Below, one piece after another: positions 23,901-36,900 of a stretch of 64,000 bases of DNA. The DNA is from Strigamia acuminata. Lineage: Eukaryota; Arthropoda; Chilopoda; Geophilomorpha; Linotaeniidae. Under the pieces are notes generated by a model. It was given only the letters and a program-made list of their open reading frames with translations. It was not told where the DNA came from and ran no database searches. A program made the translations under genes and the position numbers. Each line of letters begins with the position of its first letter. Within the stretch, counting starts at the first letter, position 1. The DNA lies in the NCBI GenBank assembly GCA_949358305.1, contig CASHSZ010000022.1:19509-83508 (forward strand), in the 5' to 3' direction.

Positions 23901-26664
23901 TTGCTATTTAAAGTTTTATTACTTCTCTGTGTCTTATTTCTTTAATTCTTGCTCATTTTGTGTGATTTTGGATGATTTTTAGTGCATCCGTCGATTTACA
24001 GATCACTTGCGTAAGACGCGTGACGTCATATTTCTTAATCTAGTTCGGTTGTGTTCAAACTTCTAACCTTTTGTTTGGACCTTATTCTTGTGTTATGGAT
24101 AGGTTTTAGAATTGATTTAGACTAATTTGGGGGTGATCTGTCGATTGGTTTGCTTTATTTTTGTCCCGGAACGGTCGTTTTGTCGTTTCGAGCGTTTGTT
24201 GTCGGTACGCACTTGTGCGCTGCTGACCGAGTTCATTCCGTTCGGCAAACGATTATTTTCAAGTGTTCTTTTAATAAATAGTGCTTTTGTTGTAGGAAAT
24301 TACATTTCCTAATGTTATTTTATTCAATACAGTGTGTATTCTTGATTTTATTCTTGTGTTGAAATTCAAATGTCGTGTTTTGCCGCTCTAGCGGATTTGA
24401 AGTGGGCGCCATGTTGGATTTCCCCGCTAATTTCTTTATTTATCCATTTCATTTGTCTTTTTGAAAATGAATAAACGCCCCGGCGTTTATGCGAGGCAAG
24501 CCATAGTTTTTGTAGGTTCTTTCCTGATTAGGGTTACTTGTGACGTGCACGCGCGAGCTCGCCTGAGGACGCCAAAAAAAGCTCAAAAACGCCCCAAAAC
24601 GCCTGAAAATCGCGCAACTCGAAGCAAAAAATTACAGTTTGAATTCAAATCAAAACTAACCACAAATACATGCTACAATTAGGTAAATTTTCAAATTTTT
24701 TATCAATAAATGATGACTTTCAAGAAGTATGACAACATTTGACAAAATTTAGACCAGTTGCATTTAAAAACTAAAATATTTTGTGTTTTACTTCAATTTT
24801 AAACCAAAAATGACGTCATTTTTTGTTTAAACCGGCGTTTATTTGAGGCAAACACGCCGCTGAGAACGCCAAAAAATGCTCAAAAACACTCCAAAAGACC
24901 TGAAAATCGCGCAACTTGAGGCAAAAAATTAATTTTTCATCTTTGTTTCAACTTTTGTGACGTTTAAAATTGTGTTTTCAAGTTTTATGCCTCAAGTTGC
25001 ATTGTCATCTGGCGTTTTGGGGCGTTTTGGGGCGTTCGCAGGCGTTTGCACGCGTTTTTTGGCGTTGTCACTCACTCAAGTGGCCATTTTTAGCCAATTT
25101 TCGAAGTAAAAATGGCCTTTTTTTATTAAAATGGCCATTTTCAGCCATTTGTCATAGTAAAAATGGCCATTTTCAGCCATTTTTTATAGTAAAAATGGCC
25201 ATTTTTCATCCAAAATGGCCGTTTTTCATCCAAAATGACCATTTTTATCATTGACACGCTATAAAAATGTAACGTTTCAATGGCGTTTTGACGGAACCGG
25301 TAAGTTTTGAAATTTCCCGTGTCCCGTTATTGTGACTCCTCGTCCGGTTTCTCAGAACCGAAACCCTAATACAGGTGAATTAGTGACGCCTAATTTGTTT
25401 TAACAAATAAAGCAAACAACATCTCGCCTCACTTCCAGTCTTGAAAATTAGTAAACGCCCCGGCGTTTATTCGAGGCAAGCCGTTGTTTTTACAGTAATT
25501 TCCTGGTTAGGGTTATTTTTTTTTTAACTCTTGAAGAAATAAGTTTGTTTTTTTCTCGCCTGCACGCGCGAGCTCGCATGAGAATGCTAAAAAATAAGCA
25601 AAAACGTTCTAAAACGCCCCAAAACGCTTCAAAATGCTCCAAAAAGCCTGAAAATCGTGCCACTCAAAGCAAAAAATTATGTTCGCATGTTTTTTGCCTC
25701 AAGTTGCACGGTTATCTGGCGTTTTGGTGCGTTCTTGGGGCGTTTTGGTGCGTTCTTGGGGCGTTTTCGGGCGTTTTTTTGGCGTTGTCACTCACTCCCA
25801 CACTTTGCTGTCTTGTTTATTACAATTTGGTTTAGCTGTTGTATTTATTTTTATTTGTTTTATGGTTATTTAATGTGTTTTTGTAGCATTCAAAATGTTT
25901 TGTTGCCTAATTTCTCGTTTTGGCGCCAACTGTTTGTTTGACAACGCCGTGTCAGAATTTAGGGATGATTCTGCTTTGGTTTCTAATTAAAAAAAAAATG
26001 TTGTTTTAATTTCAATTGTAACTGCTTATTATAACGTTATTATTAGTATTTTGTAAAGGTTCATTCTTTTTCCATGTTAATAAAAAATGAAGTAACTTTC
26101 GGTGAAAAAAAAAACAGTTAAATGCGGATCAAAATTAAACACACACGAGAAGTTTAATAAACGTCCCGGCGTTTATTCGAGGCAATACGGTACATTTGTG
26201 AAACCCAACTTGGAACCCGAAAATAACGTGGGGCCGTCTGAACACCTGGATTTGAATTTTCGTCTACGCGCGCGCCGACGCATGGGGAATGCGGGGTGGG
26301 GTTCCTTCCCAGTGTTCCGAACGAGTCAATTTCACCCCGAAAATATCCCGAAATTGCTGATACATGCATTTCGAGCCAGAAATATTGATCTTCATGTAAA
26401 TTTTGATTGTTTAGCTTTTTTTTGAAATTTTACAAATTTTTCTCATCTCCTGCCTTCCTCGCTCATTTAACACCAAAATGGCCTGCATTGAGGATTTTTC
26501 CCATAATCCTTTTCACACGTATGGAGCGCAAACAGTCGCAATAAATGAAATCAGCGGAATTCGGCCTTGAGTTTGCGACGCCATCTTGAATACGAGTAAC
26601 AGCACAGTATGGTGTCAATTATTCGAACTGATCGTAAGGCATGGGACAAAAATTGATTAAAAAC
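20984..26664 (-). repeat. Module C, copy 2 (left arm of the large palindrome)
   Basis: Reverse complement of copy 1 (26665-x). It shares diagnostic bases with copy 3 and not with copies 1 and 4, for example at 24197 (T, matching A at 36384, against G at 2468). Confidence 0.95.
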
Positions 26665-28085
26665 GAACAAACATGATTAAAAATCAACAAAAATCGACTG
26701 AAATCGGACAATAATCAATTCAGAATGACAAATAACGATTAAAATTGGCAAAAATTGTCACAAATAGAGAAAAACCGATTAAAAATCAGCAAGAAACCAA
26801 TAGAAATTGATAAAATCAAATAAAAATTAACAAATATCCATTTTGTTTGCTTTTAAACAAATTAAGAACTTTGAAAACACACGACAATTTTAAACAGTAA
26901 ACACCGGGGTCAAATAAGCGCCGCTACTCGTTTAAACACCGGGGAGGTGTTAGTGAAGTGCCTCGAGTGGAGAAATTAATAAACGCTCGAGGCACCACGG
27001 TAGGCTTATTAAACACAAAATATGAAACGCTCGATCTTCAACAGGCGCACACGCCCGAGAACACCTCGGCATGCCTCAGCACTCTCCAAGAAACGAGAAA
27101 AACCAAGGCAAAAAAAAAAAAAATACACCAAAATTAGGACTAAAATCAAACACACATGGGGCCCGGAAGATTGATAACATCCCGGCATATATTCAAGGCA
27201 GTACGCCATGTTTTTTCCACCATTTTGTAAGTTTATTTCAATATTCATAAAGTTTATTGCTTTTTGTATCATTAGTAGTATTCCCTTGTGTGATGTGGTT
27301 TTATAAATATCACACACAACTGCTTCTGCTGTTTTCTTCACGTTTATGCTTCGTGTATGCACGTGAAGCCCTCGCACATCTTTTGAGCACCTGTACACAT
27401 TTGGACACGCTCAAGGTGCTACATCGCGCGCTCAAACGCACTAGATCGCGCGCGCAAACGCGCTACATCACGCATATTAGGGATAAGAACAGACCGGGAT
27501 AGGGACTGGACTGGTAATGTTTGCCCTATGCGGATACGGGACGGGACGGGATTACAGTTGCTAAATTCGTACTGCGAGGCGGAGACAATTTTCTAATTCC
27601 AGTTGTTATTTATCACTATTAAGCCTAATATTGAGCCTGATAATGCTAAAATAAAGTAAATAAACAACAACAACAAACTCATTATTAAAAGTAAATTACA
27701 CTGTATGACCAAAATATTGTTGTTTCTTTACTTTATTTTAGCATTATTAGGCCTAATATTAGGCTTAATACTGATTTATTTCAATTATGCAATCATACGC
27801 GCGTATTACGCTAACGTAATGGACCCGGGACGGGTCGGGACCCGAAAATTGGTCCCGTTCTCATCCCTAACGCATATATATATCGCAGACATATCGCGCC
27901 CACGACAAAGCACAAACCCATGGCAGTCACCAAAGAATATTTACGCCGCTTCCACGCACGTTTTATTTTCTCACAGGCCTCTACACATTTAACTTGCGCG
28001 CGCACATTGCTACGTGCTCGTGTGGTCACAATAAATACCTAATTTTCATTAAAATAACGAATGAACGAAATCACTTCAACCACAC
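26665..28085 (-). repeat. Module M, copy beside C2
   Basis: It starts with an AT-rich AAAATC-type tract to about 26830. Then come CACCGGGG dyads and a perfect inverted pair GTGCCTCGAG / CTCGAGGCAC (26959-26968 / 26986-26995), a GC-rich CGCGCG stretch near 27420-27470, and an embedded MITE. Open frames (for example 27257-27502) show no recognisable domain. Confidence 0.88.
27478..27869. mobile_element. Non-autonomous hAT-like MITE with 8-bp target duplication
   Basis: Terminal inverted repeats TAGGGATAAGAAC (left) and GTTCTCATCCCTA (right) match at 12 of 13 positions after reversal and are flanked by the perfect 8-bp duplication ACGCATAT (27470-27477 and 27870-27877). Eight-bp duplications and T/CAG-starting ends are typical of hAT transposons. 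The 392-bp element has no transposase. It contains an internal 52-bp inverted pair (27619-27670 with 27717-27768, about 48 of 52 matching). Confidence 0.88.
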
Positions 28086-29761
28086 TTGCTACGGTCGACG
28101 CATCGACGGCGATTCGCATGCGTTACCCCAAATACCGATAAAAAATCGCAGAAAACACTAATCCCGACCCAAAAACCGCCAAAATTACCCTCAACACACG
28201 CCAACAACCTTCCACCACTTAAATTACACCGGAAAAAAACAATTTCAAACCGAAAAATCAACAAAAAAGGCCAAAAAAATATTGCAAACAAAGAGAAAAG
28301 ATCAATTATCGAGGCAAATCCCCACCACAAAACAACGCATCGCCGGTATACACTTAAGCGTACAGTGCACAACACTACTGTTTATTTTCAATGATCCAAT
28401 AAATAAAATTTGAAACAAAGTTGAGTGGAATTGTACGTTTCTTGTATATTAAAGTTTTTATTTTGTTTGTTTACACTTAATTTTTTTTTTCCATCATAGA
28501 ATGGCGACTCGATACTTTTGTAGCTCGAATTCACTTCGTAAACGTGGTCGGTGTTCATCACGCGTCAATGCGCTCGTGCAATAGTATAGGCGCGCATACG
28601 ATTTGATGCGCGCAAAACTTGCAAAACTTGCACGGAATTTGGGCAATTTTTGACAAATTTCAGCAGATTTTTGCCTGTATTTGACAAATTTCAGAAGATT
28701 TTTGCCTATATTTGACAAATTTCAGAAGATTTCCTCAATCCTCAAACATTTGCTGAAATTTCTCATAAAATTTCTAAAATTAATTGAAATTTGTCTGAAA
28801 TTTGTCTGGAATTTGTCAAATATTGTCAAAAATCCGTGGAAATTTGTCAAATACTGGCAAAAATCCATGTAAATTTGTCAAAAATTGCCATAATTCGGTG
28901 CAAATTGTGTTAGATATTGGAAAAATTTATTTTAACGCTTCCAACGCGCCAGTAAATCGCGCGTGCACACGCATGGATTTTTCGTCATAGTTGGATGCGC
29001 GCAAACCTCACGTAACTTGCGCCAAAATTTGGCAATTTTTGACAAATTTCAGCAGATTTTTGCCAGTATTTGACAAATTTCCACTGATTTTTGACAATAT
29101 TTGACCCAACAACTGCGCCACGTTCCAGGCGCCGGTTTAGGCATTTTAGACCCGTTTTAGACCGTTTTAGATGGCGAAAACGTTCTCTCCATCATTTTCT
29201 ACCCCTGGGTGAGGTTTTCAGCGTTCATGATTGATGAAAAAGCTGTTTTCTAACTAGCTGTCCCATTGCTAGTTTTGGCGTCAGGTTTTAGCAACCTTCC
29301 GATCCGACTCTGTCGTCTGCACGACCTCCAAGACTGTTTTAGGGTTAATTTGAGTCAAATAATTCATTCTGGGGGTTGTTTTGGGTTTTTTACAAGTGTG
29401 TTTTTGTAGTTTTTATTGGTTTCAAACATTGTCAATTCTTTATACAAGTGTAACTTTCATTTCTCTGTATTTTGAGAACTTTGCATTGCAGCAAAGTTCA
29501 TTTCTTGCCCCTTAATTATTGTGTAATTGTTGGTTTTCAAGCCCGTTTTTTAACAATAACTTTATTTGAAGTGCCTATTGTTTCAGGCACGTGCTTCCAC
29601 GTGCCTTTTATTGTTGAGCAATTTCTTGGGCAGTTGCGCTCCTGTTGCTAGCATTGCCGCGCGTTCTCCGCGCGTGTACTCGCGCGTTTCGCATCACACA
29701 CATTCGGGTTCGATGGCCTATCGCGGCGGCACATTGTGTGGCATAGCGCGGCACGTTGCAA
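28086..29761 (+). repeat. Module T, palindrome left arm (single copy)
   Basis: Inverted relative to 12793-14479. It joins M through GCTACGGTCGAC, the same string that forms the tandem T-T junction elsewhere, followed here by GCATCGACGGCG. The hairpin CACGTG block is at about 29583-29604. Confidence 0.92.
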
Positions 29762-29812
29762 TTACGTGACGTGGCACGTTGCTGTTACGTGACGCGATAG
29801 CCAGTATTTAAG
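29762..29812 (+). promoter_or_regulatory. Duplicated CRE-like sites and TATA-like box facing P
   Basis: TTACGTGACG at 29762-29771 and 29785-29794, then TATTTAAG at 29805-29812. An ATG at 29840 opens MRIATWRRIRVLFP and continues into repeat-derived residues. The spacing resembles a compact Pol II core promoter, but no transcript evidence is available. Confidence 0.5.
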
Positions 29813-30769
29813 CAGGGGATTCCATCATCGTTTACACAAATGCGCATTGCAACGTGGAGGCGCATTCGAGTCCTTTTCCCAAGCGAAATCGTATTCGATT
29901 CGCTTTCGAATCGAATACGAGTTTTGTCCTTTTTCAACGCGAAATCGTATTCGATTCGCTTTCGAATCGTATACGAGATGGTCGATGATTTTTGTTTCCC
30001 GGACTTTGATTCGTATTCGAGTTGTTACGAGTTCGTATTTTGATCGTATTCGTATTCGAATCGAATTCGAATCGTATTCGAATCGAATACGAATCGAATT
30101 CGAGTCGTATTCGAGATGGTCGATGATTTCCACTCGCTCGTATACGCGTTGTATACGAGCTCGTATTTTGATCGTAATCGTAAACGAATCGTTTACAAGT
30201 CGTATACAAGTTGTATACGACGTGTATACACCTCGTATACGAACGAAGTTTGGAAAATCCACCGGATACTTACTACGACATGAAAACACATAGTAGTCAC
30301 ATACGTCTTATTTGGAAATTGTGTTTTCACAAACTTCGTTCGTATACGAGGTGTATACACGTCGTATACAACTTGTATACGACTTGTAAACGATTTGTTT
30401 ACGATTACGATCAAAATACGAGCTCGTATACAACGCGTATACGAGCGAGTGGAAATCATCGACCATCTCGAATACGACTCGAATTCGATTCGTATTCGAT
30501 TCGAATACGATTCGAATTCGATTCGAATACGAATACGATCAAAATACGAACTCGTAACAACTCGAATACGAATCAAAGTCCGGGAAACAAAAATCATCGA
30601 CCATCTCGTATACGATTCGAAAGCGAATCGAATACGATTTCGCGTTGAAAAAGGACAAAACTCGTATTCGATTCGAAAGCGAATCGAATACGATTTCGCT
30701 TGGGAAAAGGACTCGAATGCGCCTCCACGTTGCAATGCGCATTTGTGTAAACGATGATGGAATCCCCTG
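29813..30769. repeat. Module P at the axis of the large palindrome
   Basis: Short form of P: one TCGATTCGCTTTCGAATCG-type hairpin per side, then TCGTATTCGAA words, then CGTATACG arms, with the 79-bp cassette (reverse orientation) at 30252-30330 as the loop. The long 56-bp arrays found elsewhere are missing. Confidence 0.93.
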
Positions 30770-30820
30770 CTTAAATACTGGCTATCGCGTCACGTAACAG
30801 CAACGTGCCACGTCACGTAA
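30770..30820 (-). promoter_or_regulatory. Mirror-image TATA-like promoter facing P
   Basis: CTTAAATA at 30770-30777 and two CGTCACGTAA sites mirror 29762-29812. Two promoter-like blocks therefore converge on the 950-bp palindrome between them. Confidence 0.5.
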
Positions 30821-32496
30821 TTGCAACGTGCCGCGCTATGCCACACAATGTGCCGCCGCGATAGGCCATCGAACCCGAATGTGTGTGATGCGAAACGCGC
30901 GAGTACACGCGCGGAGAACGCGCGGCAATGCTAGCAACAGGAGCGCAACTGCCCAAGAAATTGCTCAACAATAAAAGGCACGTGGAAGCACGTGCCTGAA
31001 ACAATAGGCACTTCAAATAAAGTTATTGTTAAAAAACGGGCTTGAAAACCAACAATTACACAATAATTAAGGGGCAAGAAATGAACTTTGCTGCAATGCA
31101 AAGTTCTCAAAATACAGAGAAATGAAAGTTACACTTGTATAAAGAATTGACAATGTTTGAAACCAATAAAAACTACAAAAACACACTTGTAAAAAACCCA
31201 AAACAACCCCCAGAATGAATTATTTGACTCAAATTAACCCTAAAACAGTCTTGGAGGTCGTGCAGACGACAGAGTCGGATCGGAAGGTTGCTAAAACCTG
31301 ACGCCAAAACTAGCAATGGGACAGCTAGTTAGAAAACAGCTTTTTCATCAATCATGAACGCTGAAAACCTCACCCAGGGGTAGAAAATGATGGAGAGAAC
31401 GTTTTCGCCATCTAAAACGGTCTAAAACGGGTCTAAAATGCCTAAACCGGCGCCTGGAACGTGGCGCAGTTGTTGGGTCAAATATTGTCAAAAATCAGTG
31501 GAAATTTGTCAAATACTGGCAAAAATCTGCTGAAATTTGTCAAAAATTGCCAAATTTTGGCGCAAGTTACGTGAGGTTTGCGCGCATCCAACTATGACGA
31601 AAAATCCATGCGTGTGCACGCGCGATTTACTGGCGCGTTGGAAGCGTTAAAATAAATTTTTCCAATATCTAACACAATTTGCACCGAATTATGGCAATTT
31701 TTGACAAATTTACATGGATTTTTGCCAGTATTTGACAAATTTCCACGGATTTTTGACAATATTTGACAAATTCCAGACAAATTTCAGACAAATTTCAATT
31801 AATTTTAGAAATTTTATGAGAAATTTCAGCAAATGTTTGAGGATTGAGGAAATCTTCTGAAATTTGTCAAATATAGGCAAAAATCTTCTGAAATTTGTCA
31901 AATACAGGCAAAAATCTGCTGAAATTTGTCAAAAATTGCCCAAATTCCGTGCAAGTTTTGCAAGTTTTGCGCGCATCAAATCGTATGCGCGCCTATACTA
32001 TTGCACGAGCGCATTGACGCGTGATGAACACCGACCACGTTTACGAAGTGAATTCGAGCTACAAAAGTATCGAGTCGCCATTCTATGATGGAAAAAAAAA
32101 ATTAAGTGTAAACAAACAAAATAAAAACTTTAATATACAAGAAACGTACAATTCCACTCAACTTTGTTTCAAATTTTATTTATTGGATCATTGAAAATAA
32201 ACAGTAGTGTTGTGCACTGTACGCTTAAGTGTATACCGGCGATGCGTTGTTTTGTGGTGGGGATTTGCCTCGATAATTGATCTTTTCTCTTTGTTTGCAA
32301 TATTTTTTTGGCCTTTTTTGTTGATTTTTCGGTTTGAAATTGTTTTTTTCCGGTGTAATTTAAGTGGTGGAAGGTTGTTGGCGTGTGTTGAGGGTAATTT
32401 TGGCGGTTTTTGGGTCGGGATTAGTGTTTTCTGCGATTTTTTATCGGTATTTGGGGTAACGCATGCGAATCGCCGTCGATGCGTCGACCGTAGCAA
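30821..32496 (-). repeat. Module T, palindrome right arm
   Basis: Mirror of 28086-29761 (sum 60582). It has the same hairpins and TTTGTCAAA-word tract, with no protein recognised. Confidence 0.92.
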
Positions 32497-33916
32497 GTGT
32501 GGTTGAAGTGATTTCGTTCATTCGTTATTTTAATGAAAATTAGGTATTTATTGTGACCACACGAGCACGTAGCAAGTGCGCGCGCAAGTTAAATGTGTAG
32601 AGGCCTGTGAGAAAATAAAACGTGCGTGGAAGCGGCGTAAATATTCTTTGGTGACTGCCATGGGTTTGTGCTTTGTCGTGGGCGCGATATGTCTGCGATA
32701 TATATATGCGTTAGGGATGAGAACGGGACCAATTTTCGGGTCCCGACCCGTCCCGGGTCCATTACGTTAGCGTAATACGCGCGTATGATTGCATAATTGA
32801 AATAAATCAGTATTAAGCCTAATATTAGGCCTAATAATGCTAAAATAAAGTAAAGAAACAACAATATTTTGGTCATACAGTGTAATTTACTTTTAATAAT
32901 GAGTTTGTTGTTGTTGTTTATTTACTTTATTTTAGCATTATCAGGCTCAATATTAGGCTTAATAGTGATAAATAACAACTGGAATTAGAAAATTGTCTCC
33001 GCCTCGCAGTACGAATTTAGCAACTGTAATCCCGTCCCGTCCCGTATCCGCATAGGGCAAACATTACCAGTCCAGTCCCTATCCCGGTCTGTTCTTATCC
33101 CTAATATGCGTGATGTAGCGCGTTTGCGCGCGCGATCTAGTGCGTTTGAGCGCGCGATGTAGCACCTTGAGCGTGTCCAAATGTGTACAGGTGCTCAAAA
33201 GATGTGCGAGGGCTTCACGTGCATACACGAAGCATAAACGTGAAGAAAACAGCAGAAGCAGTTGTGTGTGATATTTATAAAACCACATCACACAAGGGAA
33301 TACTACTAATGATACAAAAAGCAATAAACTTTATGAATATTGAAATAAACTTACAAAATGGTGGAAAAAACATGGCGTACTGCCTTGAATATATGCCGGG
33401 ATGTTATCAATCTTCCGGGCCCCATGTGTGTTTGATTTTAGTCCTAATTTTGGTGTATTTTTTTTTTTTTTGCCTTGGTTTTTCTCGTTTCTTGGAGAGT
33501 GCTGAGGCATGCCGAGGTGTTCTCGGGCGTGTGCGCCTGTTGAAGATCGAGCGTTTCATATTTTGTGTTTAATAAGCCTACCGTGGTGCCTCGAGCGTTT
33601 ATTAATTTCTCCACTCGAGGCACTTCACTAACACCTCCCCGGTGTTTAAACGAGTAGCGGCGCTTATTTGACCCCGGTGTTTACTGTTTAAAATTGTCGT
33701 GTGTTTTCAAAGTTCTTAATTTGTTTAAAAGCAAACAAAATGGATATTTGTTAATTTTTATTTGATTTTATCAATTTCTATTGGTTTCTTGCTGATTTTT
33801 AATCGGTTTTTCTCTATTTGTGACAATTTTTGCCAATTTTAATCGTTATTTGTCATTCTGAATTGATTATTGTCCGATTTCAGTCGATTTTTGTTGATTT
33901 TTAATCATGTTTGTTC
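32497..33916 (+). repeat. Module M, palindrome right arm
   Basis: Mirror of 26665-28085, including the CTCGAG dyad near 33586-33622 and an AT-rich end (33717-33916). This end shows what probably lies just left of position 1. Confidence 0.88.
32712..33103. mobile_element. hAT-like MITE, mirror copy
   Basis: Inverted copy of 27478-27869 with the duplication retained on both sides (ATATGCGT at 32704-32711 and 33104-33111). The insertion therefore preceded formation of the palindrome. Confidence 0.87.
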
Positions 33917-36900
33917 GTTTTTAATCAATTTTTGTCCCATGCCTTACGATCAGTTCGAATAATTGACACCATACTGTGCTGTTACTCGTATTCAAGATGG
34001 CGTCGCAAACTCAAGGCCGAATTCCGCTGATTTCATTTATTGCGACTGTTTGCGCTCCATACGTGTGAAAAGGATTATGGGAAAAATCCTCAATGCAGGC
34101 CATTTTGGTGTTAAATGAGCGAGGAAGGCAGGAGATGAGAAAAATTTGTAAAATTTCAAAAAAAAGCTAAACAATCAAAATTTACATGAAGATCAATATT
34201 TCTGGCTCGAAATGCATGTATCAGCAATTTCGGGATATTTTCGGGGTGAAATTGACTCGTTCGGAACACTGGGAAGGAACCCCACCCCGCATTCCCCATG
34301 CGTCGGCGCGCGCGTAGACGAAAATTCAAATCCAGGTGTTCAGACGGCCCCACGTTATTTTCGGGTTCCAAGTTGGGTTTCACAAATGTACCGTATTGCC
34401 TCGAATAAACGCCGGGACGTTTATTAAACTTCTCGTGTGTGTTTAATTTTGATCCGCATTTAACTGTTTTTTTTTTCACCGAAAGTTACTTCATTTTTTA
34501 TTAACATGGAAAAAGAATGAACCTTTACAAAATACTAATAATAACGTTATAATAAGCAGTTACAATTGAAATTAAAACAACATTTTTTTTTTAATTAGAA
34601 ACCAAAGCAGAATCATCCCTAAATTCTGACACGGCGTTGTCAAACAAACAGTTGGCGCCAAAACGAGAAATTAGGCAACAAAACATTTTGAATGCTACAA
34701 AAACACATTAAATAACCATAAAACAAATAAAAATAAATACAACAGCTAAACCAAATTGTAATAAACAAGACAGCAAAGTGTGGGAGTGAGTGACAACGCC
34801 AAAAAAACGCCCGAAAACGCCCCAAGAACGCACCAAAACGCCCCAAGAACGCACCAAAACGCCAGATAACCGTGCAACTTGAGGCAAAAAACATGCGAAC
34901 ATAATTTTTTGCTTTGAGTGGCACGATTTTCAGGCTTTTTGGAGCATTTTGAAGCGTTTTGGGGCGTTTTAGAACGTTTTTGCTTATTTTTTAGCATTCT
35001 CATGCGAGCTCGCGCGTGCAGGCGAGAAAAAAACAAACTTATTTCTTCAAGAGTTAAAAAAAAAATAACCCTAACCAGGAAATTACTGTAAAAACAACGG
35101 CTTGCCTCGAATAAACGCCGGGGCGTTTACTAATTTTCAAGACTGGAAGTGAGGCGAGATGTTGTTTGCTTTATTTGTTAAAACAAATTAGGCGTCACTA
35201 ATTCACCTGTATTAGGGTTTCGGTTCTGAGAAACCGGACGAGGAGTCACAATAACGGGACACGGGAAATTTCAAAACTTACCGGTTCCGTCAAAACGCCA
35301 TTGAAACGTTACATTTTTATAGCGTGTCAATGATAAAAATGGTCATTTTGGATGAAAAACGGCCATTTTGGATGAAAAATGGCCATTTTTACTATAAAAA
35401 ATGGCTGAAAATGGCCATTTTTACTATGACAAATGGCTGAAAATGGCCATTTTAATAAAAAAAGGCCATTTTTACTTCGAAAATTGGCTAAAAATGGCCA
35501 CTTGAGTGAGTGACAACGCCAAAAAACGCGTGCAAACGCCTGCGAACGCCCCAAAACGCCCCAAAACGCCAGATGACAATGCAACTTGAGGCATAAAACT
35601 TGAAAACACAATTTTAAACGTCACAAAAGTTGAAACAAAGATGAAAAATTAATTTTTTGCCTCAAGTTGCGCGATTTTCAGGTCTTTTGGAGTGTTTTTG
35701 AGCATTTTTTGGCGTTCTCAGCGGCGTGTTTGCCTCAAATAAACGCCGGTTTAAACAAAAAATGACGTCATTTTTGGTTTAAAATTGAAGTAAAACACAA
35801 AATATTTTAGTTTTTAAATGCAACTGGTCTAAATTTTGTCAAATGTTGTCATACTTCTTGAAAGTCATCATTTATTGATAAAAAATTTGAAAATTTACCT
35901 AATTGTAGCATGTATTTGTGGTTAGTTTTGATTTGAATTCAAACTGTAATTTTTTGCTTCGAGTTGCGCGATTTTCAGGCGTTTTGGGGCGTTTTTGAGC
36001 TTTTTTTGGCGTCCTCAGGCGAGCTCGCGCGTGCACGTCACAAGTAACCCTAATCAGGAAAGAACCTACAAAAACTATGGCTTGCCTCGCATAAACGCCG
36101 GGGCGTTTATTCATTTTCAAAAAGACAAATGAAATGGATAAATAAAGAAATTAGCGGGGAAATCCAACATGGCGCCCACTTCAAATCCGCTAGAGCGGCA
36201 AAACACGACATTTGAATTTCAACACAAGAATAAAATCAAGAATACACACTGTATTGAATAAAATAACATTAGGAAATGTAATTTCCTACAACAAAAGCAC
36301 TATTTATTAAAAGAACACTTGAAAATAATCGTTTGCCGAACGGAATGAACTCGGTCAGCAGCGCACAAGTGCGTACCGACAACAAACGCTCGAAACGACA
36401 AAACGACCGTTCCGGGACAAAAATAAAGCAAACCAATCGACAGATCACCCCCAAATTAGTCTAAATCAATTCTAAAACCTATCCATAACACAAGAATAAG
36501 GTCCAAACAAAAGGTTAGAAGTTTGAACACAACCGAACTAGATTAAGAAATATGACGTCACGCGTCTTACGCAAGTGATCTGTAAATCGACGGATGCACT
36601 AAAAATCATCCAAAATCACACAAAATGAGCAAGAATTAAAGAAATAAGACACAGAGAAGTAATAAAACTTTAAATAGCAATGAATAAAGATAATATCAAT
36701 ATCATAGACACTAAAATTCATGAAAACACTGTAACTTTTAATAAATCACAAAAAATGAAAGTTTAATATGTAAAAATATCTAAAAAGCTGAAATTCAAGA
36801 AAAGCAAAAATTAAAGACACTTTGTTAACTTTAATTAAGACAATAAATGACATAAAATCCGGACACAACAATTATTCCATTTTGGATGAAAAACGGCCCT

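Noticed and set aside
23711-24304. Solo LTR with TG...CA ends in the middle of C
   Set aside because: Composition and the AATAAA position are suggestive, but no target duplication or primer-binding site could be found, so it is kept only as a low-confidence description.
29700-29720. tRNA or SINE B-box-like GGTTCGATGGC in module T
   Set aside because: No matching A box, no cloverleaf and only a partial B-box match.
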